Origin: KBS50 sp042666615
GTDB taxonomy: Bacteria; Actinomycetota; Actinomycetes; Mycobacteriales; Micromonosporaceae
Direction: 5' to 3'
Length of the DNA: 64,000 bases
Assembly (NCBI RefSeq): GCF_042666615.1
Contig: NZ_JBHTDD010000015.1
Span: 1-64,000 of the forward strand
The first letter of the stretch is position 1. Each line of letters begins with the position of its first letter. Made by a program: the position numbers and the translations under genes. Below the pieces are notes generated by a model. The model was not told the origin of the DNA. It worked only from the letters and a program-made list of their open reading frames with translations, and searched no databases. Of this stretch, positions 42,767 to 50,419 are shown piece by piece.

Positions 42767-43051
42767 ATGTCGTTGCCGGCCTTCACCGCGGAGGCGGCAC
42801 TGCGTCCCACGGCCACCCGCTATGTCGCCGGTGGGGCCACCGGTACGGCCGGGCGGAGATCGGCCGGGGACATCGTGCCGCAGAACATCGCGTGCGATAT
42901 CGAGATCAGATGCATCGACGGGATCAGGTACATGACGACCGACTGTCCCGACGGCTCGGGAGACACCATCCGGCTCGGTCCGTGCGGCGGCACCTCGCAG
43001 GGCAGCGCGGCGTGGTGGATGCGGCGGAGCCGGCGCTGGCGCTGGCGCTGA
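42767..43051 (+). CDS. Cys-containing peptide, possible RiPP precursor
   Basis: A 94-residue peptide. Its N-terminus M-S-L-P-A-F-T-A-E-A-A-L resembles a leader seen in families of short uncharacterised bacterial proteins (from memory). The middle has four cysteines (I-A-C, I-R-C, T-D-C-P and G-P-C-G-G). The last 12 residues are strikingly cationic and aromatic (W-W-M-R-R-S-R-R-W-R-W-R), like Trp/Arg antimicrobial peptides. A strong ribosome site precedes ATG 42767. It is divergent from a PatA/PatG-type protease and is followed by a caspase-like gene. The basic tail is encoded by near-repeats of cgctgg, so a frameshift artefact cannot be excluded. Confidence 0.6.
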   Translation: MSLPAFTAEAALRPTATRYVAGGATGTAGRRSAGDIVPQNIACDIEIRCIDGIRYMTTDCPDGSGDTIRLGPCGGTSQGSAAWWMRRSRRWRWR

Positions 43052-43101
43052 CAAGCGTCGATTGTGGATCACCGAAGAGTTCCCGAGGAGGGTGGACCGC
43101 G

Positions 43102-43854
43102 ATGGGGGTCAGGTTCGGTGTCGAGTTCTGTGCCAACTACCCGCCCCCCGGGGACCGGTGTTACCAGCCCGACCTGAGCTATTCCGCCCAGCTGGCCATG
43201 AGCCTCGTGATGCAGATGCGCCAACGGGGCCACTCCGAGATATTCGTTCATGGCGACGCCGCGGCGTGGTCCAGCGACTTCGACCATCCGGACTTCGGTG
43301 GCAACTCGCTTAACAAGATCGACAACGTCCATTTCTGTTACTACAGCGGACACGGCGGTCATGCCGGGTTCGACGGCCGGCGCGTGCAGGTGCTCGGGTT
43401 CACGACCAACCACGCTCCACCCGGCCTCGCCCCCTGCCACACGATGAGCGCCCAGTGGCGCCTCGGCGTCGGCCAACTCAAATGGTTCCTCTTGGACAGT
43501 TGTGTGCTGGTCAAGTCCACGGACGCCAACCACGTCGTCGAGGTGTGGGACCCGCCGACGCAGGGCGTCCACCTCCTGCTCGGCGTCATCGATCTGCAGT
43601 ACGTGGGTCCGAACACCTACTGGCGCAGGGTCAGGTTCGTCGACGCCGCCTCCAACGGGTGGCCGCTCACCACCGCCTGGCTCGATACCGCGTACGGAGC
43701 CGAGTATCCGAACTGGCCGGTGACCCGTCCGATCGTGATCGCGGCCGGCGCGACGCGGGACGAAGCCCTGAACCGCCTGCAGAACGAGACCCTCGGCTGG
43801 GCCTTCACCGGTCCGTCGGCGTCCAACTGGCTCGCCTGGCGCTGGCGGCAATGA
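43102..43854 (+). CDS. Caspase-like (DUF6345-like) protein
   Basis: A 250-residue protein with a clan-CD-like His/Cys pair: His84 in F-C-Y-Y-S-G-H-G-G-H and Cys134 in W-F-L-L-D-S-C. The spacing and strand context match caspase-hemoglobinase folds and what I recall of DUF6345 proteins. The C-terminal third (W-P-V-T-R-P-I-V-I-A-A-G) is of unknown role. No signal peptide is seen. GGAGGG precedes ATG 43102. It sits 50 bases after the peptide gene and 46 before the PepSY-like gene. It is probably a cysteine protease acting on the peptide or on a host target. Confidence 0.72.
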   Translation: MGVRFGVEFCANYPPPGDRCYQPDLSYSAQLAMSLVMQMRQRGHSEIFVHGDAAAWSSDFDHPDFGGNSLNKIDNVHFCYYSGHGGHAGFDGRRVQVLGFTTNHAPPGLAPCHTMSAQWRLGVGQLKWFLLDSCVLVKSTDANHVVEVWDPPTQGVHLLLGVIDLQYVGPNTYWRRVRFVDAASNGWPLTTAWLDTAYGAEYPNWPVTRPIVIAAGATRDEALNRLQNETLGWAFTGPSASNWLAWRWRQ

Positions 43855-43900
43855 CCACGCCGAACACCCGAAGCCGGATGGGCACGCGAGAGGTGTCGCC

Positions 43901-44779
43901 ATGACCACGCCGGGGCTGACCAGGATCCCGTTGCCTCCCGCCCGACCCGCGGCGATCTTCCGCCTCGTCGTGCCCGAGTCCGACGACGAGGCCATCTTCC
44001 GGTTGGCCCGGCGGTTCGACCTCGCGGGCAGCCTGGACACGGGAACTCTGCACCGCGACGCGCGGCACAGCACATATGTCGAGGGCCCGTACCGACTGAT
44101 CCTCCACCATGCCTCCGGTGGTTTCCGGCTCCACGACACCACCCGTTGGCAGGTCGACGACGGCGAGTCGCACGTCACCCTCGAGGACGAGGCCGCCGTC
44201 GCGATCGCCAGGCGACACCTTCACGAGGCGGGGATCGCCTCGGCGGAGGACCACGAGGTGCTGCGGGTCAGCCGGTTGCACGTCGCGGTCGCCGAACCGG
44301 CGACCGGTTCGACCGAGGAACGGATCATCGACGTGGCCGTCACGTTCCACCGTCTCGTCGACAAGATCCCTGTTCTCGGCCCCGGCGGCAAGATCACCGT
44401 GTATGTCGACCATGAAAGGCGCGTGACCGGCGTCGACAGCATCGGGCGGGCGATCGAGGGCGTCGTGGAACCCGAGGCCGTTCTCCGCCCGCCCGAATCC
44501 GTGCTCGCCGAGGTCGAGCGCGCCTGGAGCGACGATCGGAACGGTCTGGTCTCCATCGACGACATGGTGTTCGGCTACTTCGAGGCGGACTGGGACGAGC
44601 CGCAGGCGTACCTGCAACCCGCCTACGTCCTGTTGTCGACCGTCACCGCCACCGAGGGGCTCTTCGCGGGCCGACAGGTGACGCGGTCGGTGCATCCCGT
44701 GCCCGCCGCCGTGGATCCGCCCGGCCCACTGATGGCGCCGCCACCGGTCCTGGAGCCCCCGTCGTCGAGTCGCGAGTAG
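43901..44779 (+). CDS. PepSY-like partner of caspase-like protein
   Basis: A 292-residue soluble protein, alpha/beta in character. A-I-A-R-R-H-L-H-E-A-G at about residue 100 and F-H-R-L-V-D-K-I-P-V-L-G-P-G-G-K-I near 150 recall the propeptide/PepSY-type domains that precede peptidase domains. In DUF6345 proteins known to me a similar region is fused N-terminally to the caspase-like part; here it is a separate gene. An inhibitor or activator role is inferred. The C-terminal 30 residues are Pro-rich. A weak hairpin follows the stop. Confidence 0.6.
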   Translation: MTTPGLTRIPLPPARPAAIFRLVVPESDDEAIFRLARRFDLAGSLDTGTLHRDARHSTYVEGPYRLILHHASGGFRLHDTTRWQVDDGESHVTLEDEAAVAIARRHLHEAGIASAEDHEVLRVSRLHVAVAEPATGSTEERIIDVAVTFHRLVDKIPVLGPGGKITVYVDHERRVTGVDSIGRAIEGVVEPEAVLRPPESVLAEVERAWSDDRNGLVSIDDMVFGYFEADWDEPQAYLQPAYVLLSTVTATEGLFAGRQVTRSVHPVPAAVDPPGPLMAPPPVLEPPSSSRE

Positions 44780-44816
44780 CGCACCCGAGGCCCGGCGCGG
44801 AGACCTGCGGGTGCGC
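44779..44816 (+). terminator. Hairpin after PepSY-like gene
   Basis: A 9-bp stem (44779-44787 with 44808-44816), its left arm starting at the last base of the TAG stop; TTTT follows at about 44842. A plausible end of the peptide/caspase operon. Confidence 0.45.
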
Positions 44817-44962
44817 CGGGGAGTTTCGGCACAGTCAGTTTTGTCGTACCCACCGCCTAACGTCGATGTGACCGACGGTGGCCGGGGCTGACGACACGTG
44901 GTCCCACCAGGTCGCCGGACCGACGGTGACCGCGCGAGCGGTGACCGGATAGGAGACGCGCG

Positions 44963-45190
44963 ATGCTCATCGACTGCGACAGCTGCCCCGCCCGGGGCGC
45001 GGCCGCCGCCTGCGCCGGATGCCTGGTGAGCGCCCTGGACGAGACGCCCGACCAGGGGCTGACCACGGCCGAGGAGCGGGCGATCGAGGTCTTCGCCCGG
45101 GCCGGGTTCGACGTGGAGGTGCTCAGCGCGCCACCGGCCGCGCCGGTGCGTCTGGTGCCGCGGCGCCGCCGGGGCCGGCACGTGGCCTGA
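44963..45190 (+). CDS. Small Cys-rich actinobacterial protein
   Basis: A 75-residue protein with C-D-S-C-P at residues 5-9 and C-A-G-C at 17-20, a likely zinc knuckle, followed by a helix (T-T-A-E-E-R-A-I-E-V-F) and a basic tail. Short actinobacterial proteins of this form are common but uncharacterised. ATG 44963 has AGGAG at good spacing. It precedes the M48 protease gene by about 140 bases. Confidence 0.75.
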   Translation: MLIDCDSCPARGAAAACAGCLVSALDETPDQGLTTAEERAIEVFARAGFDVEVLSAPPAAPVRLVPRRRRGRHVA

Positions 45191-45333
45191 CCGGTCGGGA
45201 TCGGGTCGGCCCGCCGGCACCGGGCGTCGGTGACCGGTGGTGACCGCCGGCCCCTAGGATGGCGCACCAGGGAGTGGCGGATCCGCCGAAACGCACCGGA
45301 TCGCCGGATCACTCCGGCGGCGGAAGGAGCGGA

Positions 45334-46593
45334 ATGACGCCACGGGCCTGGGCGATCGTGACCCTGTGCGGGCTCGCCGCCGTACTGATGCTCGCCGTTG
45401 TCCTGCTGGTTCCGTGGAGCCGTCCGCCGGCGCCGCGTGCCGACCAACTGGCGGCGCTGCGTGATCTCCCGGCGGAGCAGGTGGCCCGGGGGCGGGCGCT
45501 GCGGGCGGCCCTCCGCCCGGCGGGATACGGGTCCATGGCGGTCGGACTGCTCGTGGCTCTGGTGTTGGGCCTCACCCCGCTGGGTGCCGCGCTGGTCACC
45601 GCGGTGGCCCGGCCGTTCGGGGGCCACTGGATCGCTCGGGCGGTGCTGGGCGGGCTGGCGGTGGTGCTGCTCAGCAGCCTGCTGACGCTGCCGTTCGCCG
45701 CCTGGCGGCACACCGTGGCGAGCCGGTACGGGCTGTCCACCCAGGGCTGGGCCGGCTGGGCGGCGGACGTGCTCCGGTCGTACGCGGTGACTGCCGTGAT
45801 CGGCGCGGTGGCGCTGCTCGGCTTCTACACCGTGACGCGGCTGTCCCCGCGCTGGTGGTGGGCGTTCGGCGCGGCCGGCGCCGCGGCCCTGGTGACGCTC
45901 CTGTCGTTCGTGCTGCCGGTGCTTGTCGAGCCGGTCTTCAACCGGTTCAGCCCGATGGAGCCCGGCCCGCTGCGCAATCAACTGCTGACCCTGGCCGAGC
46001 GGGACGGTGTGCCCGTCCGCGACGTGTTGGTGGCCGACGCGTCCCGGCGCACCCGGGCGGTGAACGCCTACGTCTCCGGGCTGGGGCCGACCCGCCGGAT
46101 CGTCGTTTACGACACCCTCCTGCGTGAGGCGCCGCCCGAGGAGGTGGCCAGCGTGGTGGCCCACGAGCTGGGGCACGCGAAGGATCGGGACGTCGTCACC
46201 GGCACGTTGCTCGGCGCGCTCGGTGCGGCGGCCGCCGTGGTCGCCCTCTTCCTGCTCGGTGGGTGGGGCTGGCTGCTGCGGGCGGCCGGGGTGGACTCGA
46301 TCGCCGAGCCCCGCGCGCTGCCGCTGCTGCTCGCCGTGTTCACGGTCGCCGGCCTGGTCAGCGCGCCCGCCCAGGCACTGGTGTCCCGCCGGGTGGAGGC
46401 CCGGGCCGACGCGCACGCGCTCGCCCTGACCGGTGACCCGGCCACCTTCGAGGCGATGCAGCGTCGGCTCGCCACCGTCAACCTCAGCGACCCGGACCCG
46501 CCCCGCTGGGAGTACCTCTACTCGGCCAGCCACCCGTCGACGGTGGAGCGGATGGCCGCCGCCCGGGCCTGGGCGCGGGCGGCCGGCGGATGA
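45334..46593 (+). CDS. M48 family metalloprotease, Ste24/HtpX-like
   Basis: A 419-residue polytopic membrane zinc protease. The site H-E-L-G-H is near residue 284, with a downstream E-A-R-A-D as the third zinc ligand region. N-V-x-A-Y-V precedes it as in CAAX-protease-1/Ste24 relatives. About six membrane helices flank the site. AAGGAG precedes ATG 45334. Its stop overlaps the start of the glycosyltransferase gene. It is probably a membrane-protein quality-control or processing protease. Confidence 0.88.
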   Translation: MTPRAWAIVTLCGLAAVLMLAVVLLVPWSRPPAPRADQLAALRDLPAEQVARGRALRAALRPAGYGSMAVGLLVALVLGLTPLGAALVTAVARPFGGHWIARAVLGGLAVVLLSSLLTLPFAAWRHTVASRYGLSTQGWAGWAADVLRSYAVTAVIGAVALLGFYTVTRLSPRWWWAFGAAGAAALVTLLSFVLPVLVEPVFNRFSPMEPGPLRNQLLTLAERDGVPVRDVLVADASRRTRAVNAYVSGLGPTRRIVVYDTLLREAPPEEVASVVAHELGHAKDRDVVTGTLLGALGAAAAVVALFLLGGWGWLLRAAGVDSIAEPRALPLLLAVFTVAGLVSAPAQALVSRRVEARADAHALALTGDPATFEAMQRRLATVNLSDPDPPRWEYLYSASHPSTVERMAAARAWARAAGG

Positions 46594-47717
46594 GCCGTAC
46601 GCTGCTGGTCACCAACGACTTCCCACCCCGGCACGGCGGGATCCAGTCGTTCGTGCACCACCTGACGCTCGGCCTGCCGGCCGACGAGATCGTCGTGTAC
46701 GCCTCGACCTGGCGGGGCGCCGACACGTTCGACGCCGACCAGCCGTACGAGGTGGTCCGGGAGGCCACCGGCGTGCTGCTGCCCACCTCCCGGGTGGCCC
46801 GGCGGGCGGCGGAGATCGCCCGGTCGCGCGGCTGTGACACGGTCTGGTTCGGCGCGGCGGCGCCGCTCGGGCTGCTCGCCGCCGGGCTGCGCCAACGGGC
46901 CGGGATCGTGCGGGCGGTGGCCCTCACCCACGGTCACGAAGTGGGCTGGGCCGCCCTGCCGGGGGCGCGGAGCCTGCTGCGCCGGATCGCCCGGCACACC
47001 GACGTGGTCACCTACCTCGGCGAGTACACCCGGGTCCGGCTGGACCGCGCCGTGGGCGGACTGACCGAACTGCGACGCCTCGCTCCGGGCGTGGACGTGG
47101 AGACGTACCACCCGGATGTCGACGGCGTCCGGGTGCGGGCCCGGCACGGCCTCACCGACCGCCCGGTGATCGTCTGCGTGTCCCGCCTGGTCCCCCGCAA
47201 GGGCCAGGACACGCTGATCCGGGCCTTGCCCGCGGTCCGCCGGCGGGTGCCGGACGCGGCGCTGCTGATCGTCGGCGGTGGCCCGCACCGGGCGACGCTG
47301 GAGCGGCTGGCCCGCGACACCGGTGTCGCGGGGGATGTGGTCTTCACCGGCTCGGTGCCGGGCGCCGAGCTGCCCGAGCACTACGCGGCGGGCGACGTGT
47401 ACGCGATGCCGTGCCGCACCCGTAACCGCGGCCTGGACGTCGAAGGGCTGGGCATCGTCTACCTGGAGGCGTCGGCCAGCGGGCTGCCGGTGGTGGCCGG
47501 CGACTCCGGCGGCGCCCCGGACGCGGTCCGGCCGGGGGAGACGGGGTTCGTGGTGCCTGGGCGAGATCCGGATCGGCTGGCCGACCGGCTGGTCACCCTG
47601 CTCACCGATCGCGCGCTGGCCGCCCGGATGGGGGCGGCCGGGCGGGCCTGGGTCGAGCGGGACTGGCGCTGGGAGATCCAGGCCGCCCGGCTGACCGAAC
47701 TGCTGCGTGCCCGGTAA
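46590..47717 (+). CDS. GT4 glycosyltransferase, PimB'-like mannosyltransferase
   Basis: A 375-residue GT-B enzyme. The N-terminal T-N-D-F-P-P-R-H-G-G-I-Q loop is the acceptor/diphosphate-binding glycine region. C-terminal G-L-D-V-E-G-L-G-I-V-Y-L-E-A is the EX7E donor motif. It resembles PimB' (Rv2188c), which adds the second mannose to phosphatidylinositol mannoside using GDP-mannose at the inner membrane face. Position in the Rv2185c-Rv2205c-like block supports this. Start overlaps the M48 stop (ATGA). Confidence 0.85.
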   Translation: MSRTLLVTNDFPPRHGGIQSFVHHLTLGLPADEIVVYASTWRGADTFDADQPYEVVREATGVLLPTSRVARRAAEIARSRGCDTVWFGAAAPLGLLAAGLRQRAGIVRAVALTHGHEVGWAALPGARSLLRRIARHTDVVTYLGEYTRVRLDRAVGGLTELRRLAPGVDVETYHPDVDGVRVRARHGLTDRPVIVCVSRLVPRKGQDTLIRALPAVRRRVPDAALLIVGGGPHRATLERLARDTGVAGDVVFTGSVPGAELPEHYAAGDVYAMPCRTRNRGLDVEGLGIVYLEASASGLPVVAGDSGGAPDAVRPGETGFVVPGRDPDRLADRLVTLLTDRALAARMGAAGRAWVERDWRWEIQAARLTELLRAR

Positions 47718-47748
47718 CGGGTCGAGTCTAGACCTCGGCTACCGCCTG

Positions 47749-47754
47749 TAGTAT
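47749..47754 (+). promoter_or_regulatory. -10 box of ABC exporter gene
   Basis: TAGTAT nine bases before the GTG at 47764, with no ribosome site between, consistent with a leaderless or nearly leaderless message. Confidence 0.45.
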
Positions 47755-47763
47755 CAAGACTTC

Positions 47764-49680
47764 GTGTGGTTACGGCAGCGGCGGTCGGTGGCGGAGCAGC
47801 CGGATTCCGACCTCGGTGAGATCGCCGTACCGTACTGGCTGACCGGCACGGCCGAGGCGGCCAACGCCACCTTCTGGCGGATGTTGCGCCGGCTCCCCGG
47901 CCTGCTCTGGGACGCCGCCGGGCTGGCCTGGCGGACCAGCCCACGCGCCGCTCTCACGGTGCTGCTGTCGCAGGTCGGCGCGGGACTGGCCAGCGCGGTG
48001 AGCCTGGTGAACGTCGTGGGCGTGCTGGACGGCCTGCTCGCCGCCGCTCCCACGCCGGACCGGATCCGGGCGGCCGTGCCGGCGCTGGCGCTGGTGGTCG
48101 GCGCGGCCGCGGCACGGGCGCTGCTGTTCGCCTGCGCCACGGCCGCCCAGGGCCGGCTCAGCCCGCGGGTCAGCCGGGCGGCCGAACTGCGGCTGCTGGA
48201 GTTGACCACCCGGGTCGACCTGGCCACCTTCGACGACGCCGAGTGGCGGGACGCCATGCACCGGGCCCGGGACCGGGGCATCGACGCCACCCAGCGGCTG
48301 GTCGACCACGCCATCGAGGTGGTCACCGCGCTGGTGTCGCTGATCGCCTGCGCCGGGGTGCTGGCGGTGCTGCATCCCGTACTGCTGCCGCTGCTGGTGA
48401 TCGCGGTGCTGCCCAACGGCTGGGCGGCCGTCCGCGCGGCCCGGCTCGGTTACCGCCAGGAACTGAAACTGATCACCATGCTGCGTCGCAAGTGGATGCT
48501 CTCCGACCTGCTGGCCGACCGGGACGCCGGACCGGAACTGCGGGCCTTCACGATCCGGGACTACCTGCTGGCCGAGGTGCGCCGGCTGCTCGACGTGGCA
48601 ACCCGGGACCGGATCGCGCTCTCCGCCGCCCAGGTGCGGATCGCCCTGCTCGGCCGGTTCCTCGGCGGCGTCGCGCTCGGCTGCGCGTACGCGGTGCTGT
48701 TCTGGCTGCTGGTCAGCGGGCGAATGGACCTCGCGGTGGGTGGGGCGGCGGCGTACGCGATCGGTGCCGGCGTCACCGCTCTCACCGCCGTCGCTTTCGC
48801 CGTCAACCACGTGTACGAGCAGGGCCTCTACTTCTCCGACTACGCCAACTTCAGCGACCTGGCCCGAGCCCGGGCCGAACCCCATCCGTCGCGGGATGCG
48901 CCGACCGGCCCCGGCACGATCGAACTGAGCGGCGTCACCTTCAGCTACCCGGGTGCCGACCGACCGGCGGTGTGCGAGGTGAGCCTGACCGTCCGGGCGG
49001 GCGAGACGATCGCGCTGGTCGGGGTCAACGGCTCCGGTAAGTCCACCCTGGCCAAGTTGCTGGCCGGGCTGTACCGGCCGGACGCCGGTGCGATCCGGTG
49101 GGACGGGGTCGACCTCGCCGGGGTGGACCCGGAGGCGGTGCGCGAGCGGGTGGCCGTGGTCATGCAGGAACCCACCCGGTGGCCCCTGTCCGCCGGTGCC
49201 AACGTCTCGATCGGCCGGTACACCCGCCCGGCCGACCCGGCGTTGGTGGAGGCTGCCGCCCGGGCCGGCGACGCCCACGAGTTCATCGTGGAGCTGCCGC
49301 GCGGCTACGACACCCTGCTGTCCCGGCATTTCGTCGACGGTGCCGACCTGTCCGGGGGACAGTGGCAACGGCTGGCGGTGAGCCGGGCGTTCTACCGGGA
49401 CGCCGCCTTGCTGATCTGCGACGAGCCGACGGCCAACCTGGACGCCCAAGCCGAGCACGACGTCTACCAGCGGCTACGCGAGCTGTCCCGGGGCCGCACC
49501 GTCGTGCTGATCACCCACCGGATGGCCAGCGTGCGGACCGCGGACCGGATCTACGTCCTGGACCATGGTCGGCTGATCGAGGAGGGCGACCACGAGACGC
49601 TGATGGCCCTCGGTGGCCGGTACGCGACCCTGTTCCGGCTCCAGGCCGACGCCTATCACGCCGTACCGGAGGCAGGCTGA
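47764..49680 (+). CDS. ABC exporter, fused membrane and ATPase domains
   Basis: A 638-residue half-transporter. The membrane domain spans about residues 45-370 with five to six helices. The ATPase domain has Walker A (V-G-V-N-G-S-G-K-S-T, about 418), signature D-L-S-G-G-Q-W-Q-R, Walker B L-I-C-D-E-P-T and H-switch I-T-H-R. It probably works as a homodimer; the substrate is unknown. The layout (short N-terminal arm, W-Q rather than Q-Q after the signature) resembles exporters near peptide or lipid pathways, but cargo is not deducible. A hairpin follows. Confidence 0.9.
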   Translation: MWLRQRRSVAEQPDSDLGEIAVPYWLTGTAEAANATFWRMLRRLPGLLWDAAGLAWRTSPRAALTVLLSQVGAGLASAVSLVNVVGVLDGLLAAAPTPDRIRAAVPALALVVGAAAARALLFACATAAQGRLSPRVSRAAELRLLELTTRVDLATFDDAEWRDAMHRARDRGIDATQRLVDHAIEVVTALVSLIACAGVLAVLHPVLLPLLVIAVLPNGWAAVRAARLGYRQELKLITMLRRKWMLSDLLADRDAGPELRAFTIRDYLLAEVRRLLDVATRDRIALSAAQVRIALLGRFLGGVALGCAYAVLFWLLVSGRMDLAVGGAAAYAIGAGVTALTAVAFAVNHVYEQGLYFSDYANFSDLARARAEPHPSRDAPTGPGTIELSGVTFSYPGADRPAVCEVSLTVRAGETIALVGVNGSGKSTLAKLLAGLYRPDAGAIRWDGVDLAGVDPEAVRERVAVVMQEPTRWPLSAGANVSIGRYTRPADPALVEAAARAGDAHEFIVELPRGYDTLLSRHFVDGADLSGGQWQRLAVSRAFYRDAALLICDEPTANLDAQAEHDVYQRLRELSRGRTVVLITHRMASVRTADRIYVLDHGRLIEEGDHETLMALGGRYATLFRLQADAYHAVPEAG

Positions 49681-49683
49681 TCG

Positions 49684-49723
49684 CCGGACCAGCGGTGGCT
49701 GGGCCGGCGACCGCGTGGTCCGG
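49684..49723. terminator. Bidirectional hairpin, ABC exporter/response regulator
   Basis: Stem 49684-49696 with 49710-49723 (13 bp, one bulged base), loop of 13. It lies between convergent genes. Confidence 0.6.
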
Positions 49724-49742
49724 AACCCCCGATGTCGAAGGC

Positions 49743-50411
49743 TCAGAACTTCGGGGCGTCAGGCGCCTCGAGCAGTCCAAGCCGCAGCGCGGTCATCAGG
49801 GCCTGGGCACGGTTGGCCGCGCCGAGCTTCTCGTACAGCTTCGAGATGTGCGTCTTGGCGGTCGACTCGCTGACGAACAACTGCTTCGCGATGCCGGCGA
49901 CGCTCATCCCGTCGGCGAGCAGCCGGAGCACCTGCCCCTCCCGCGGCGAGAGCTGCGGTCCGGACGGCGCCAACCGGCGCTTCATCGCCTCGGCGAGGTC
50001 GGCGGCGGTGAAGGCGCTCGGCGACGACGCGGCGTGCCGGGCCGCGGCCACCACCTCGTCGGCCGGCGCGGTCTTCGGGACGAACGCGCTCGCCCCGGCC
50101 TCCAGAGCGCCGAAGAGTTGGTCGTCACCGGCGTACATGGTGAGCACCACGATGCCCATCGTCGCGCTGGACTTGCGCAGTGCCCGGGTGGCCTCCAGGC
50201 CGCTGCCGTCGGGCAGCCGGAGATCCATGATCACGACATCGGGCTGCAGGGCGCCCGCCTGCCGGACCCCTTCCGCGGCGGTGGCGGCCTCGCCGACGAC
50301 CTCGAACTGCCGGTCCCGCTCGAAAGCATGGCGCAGGCCCTTGCGGATCAGGTCGTGGTCGTCGACCAACAGAACCTTGGTGCGTGTCGTCGGCATCGGG
50401 CTGGTCGTCAT
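49743..50411 (-). CDS. NarL/LuxR-family response regulator
   Basis: A 222-residue regulator. The receiver domain (about 10-130) has D-D-H, phospho-acceptor Asp in V-V-I-M-D-L-R, T in V-L-T-M-Y and K in V-P-K-T, all intact. A LuxR-type HTH follows (L-S-P-R-E-G-Q-V-L-R-L-L-A-D-G, V-S-E-S-T-A-K-T-H-I). It is eight bases downstream of its sensor kinase, so the two form a two-component system. Confidence 0.93.
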   Translation of the reverse strand: MTTSPMPTTRTKVLLVDDHDLIRKGLRHAFERDRQFEVVGEAATAAEGVRQAGALQPDVVIMDLRLPDGSGLEATRALRKSSATMGIVVLTMYAGDDQLFGALEAGASAFVPKTAPADEVVAAARHAASSPSAFTAADLAEAMKRRLAPSGPQLSPREGQVLRLLADGMSVAGIAKQLFVSESTAKTHISKLYEKLGAANRAQALMTALRLGLLEAPDAPKF

Positions 50412-50419
50412 GTTCCGGG

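Noticed and set aside
40468..44779. Classical cyanobactin cluster
   Set aside because: No YcaO heterocyclase, prenyltransferase or PatE-type precursor with recognition sequences was found; only the protease-type and PatG-C-like parts resemble it.
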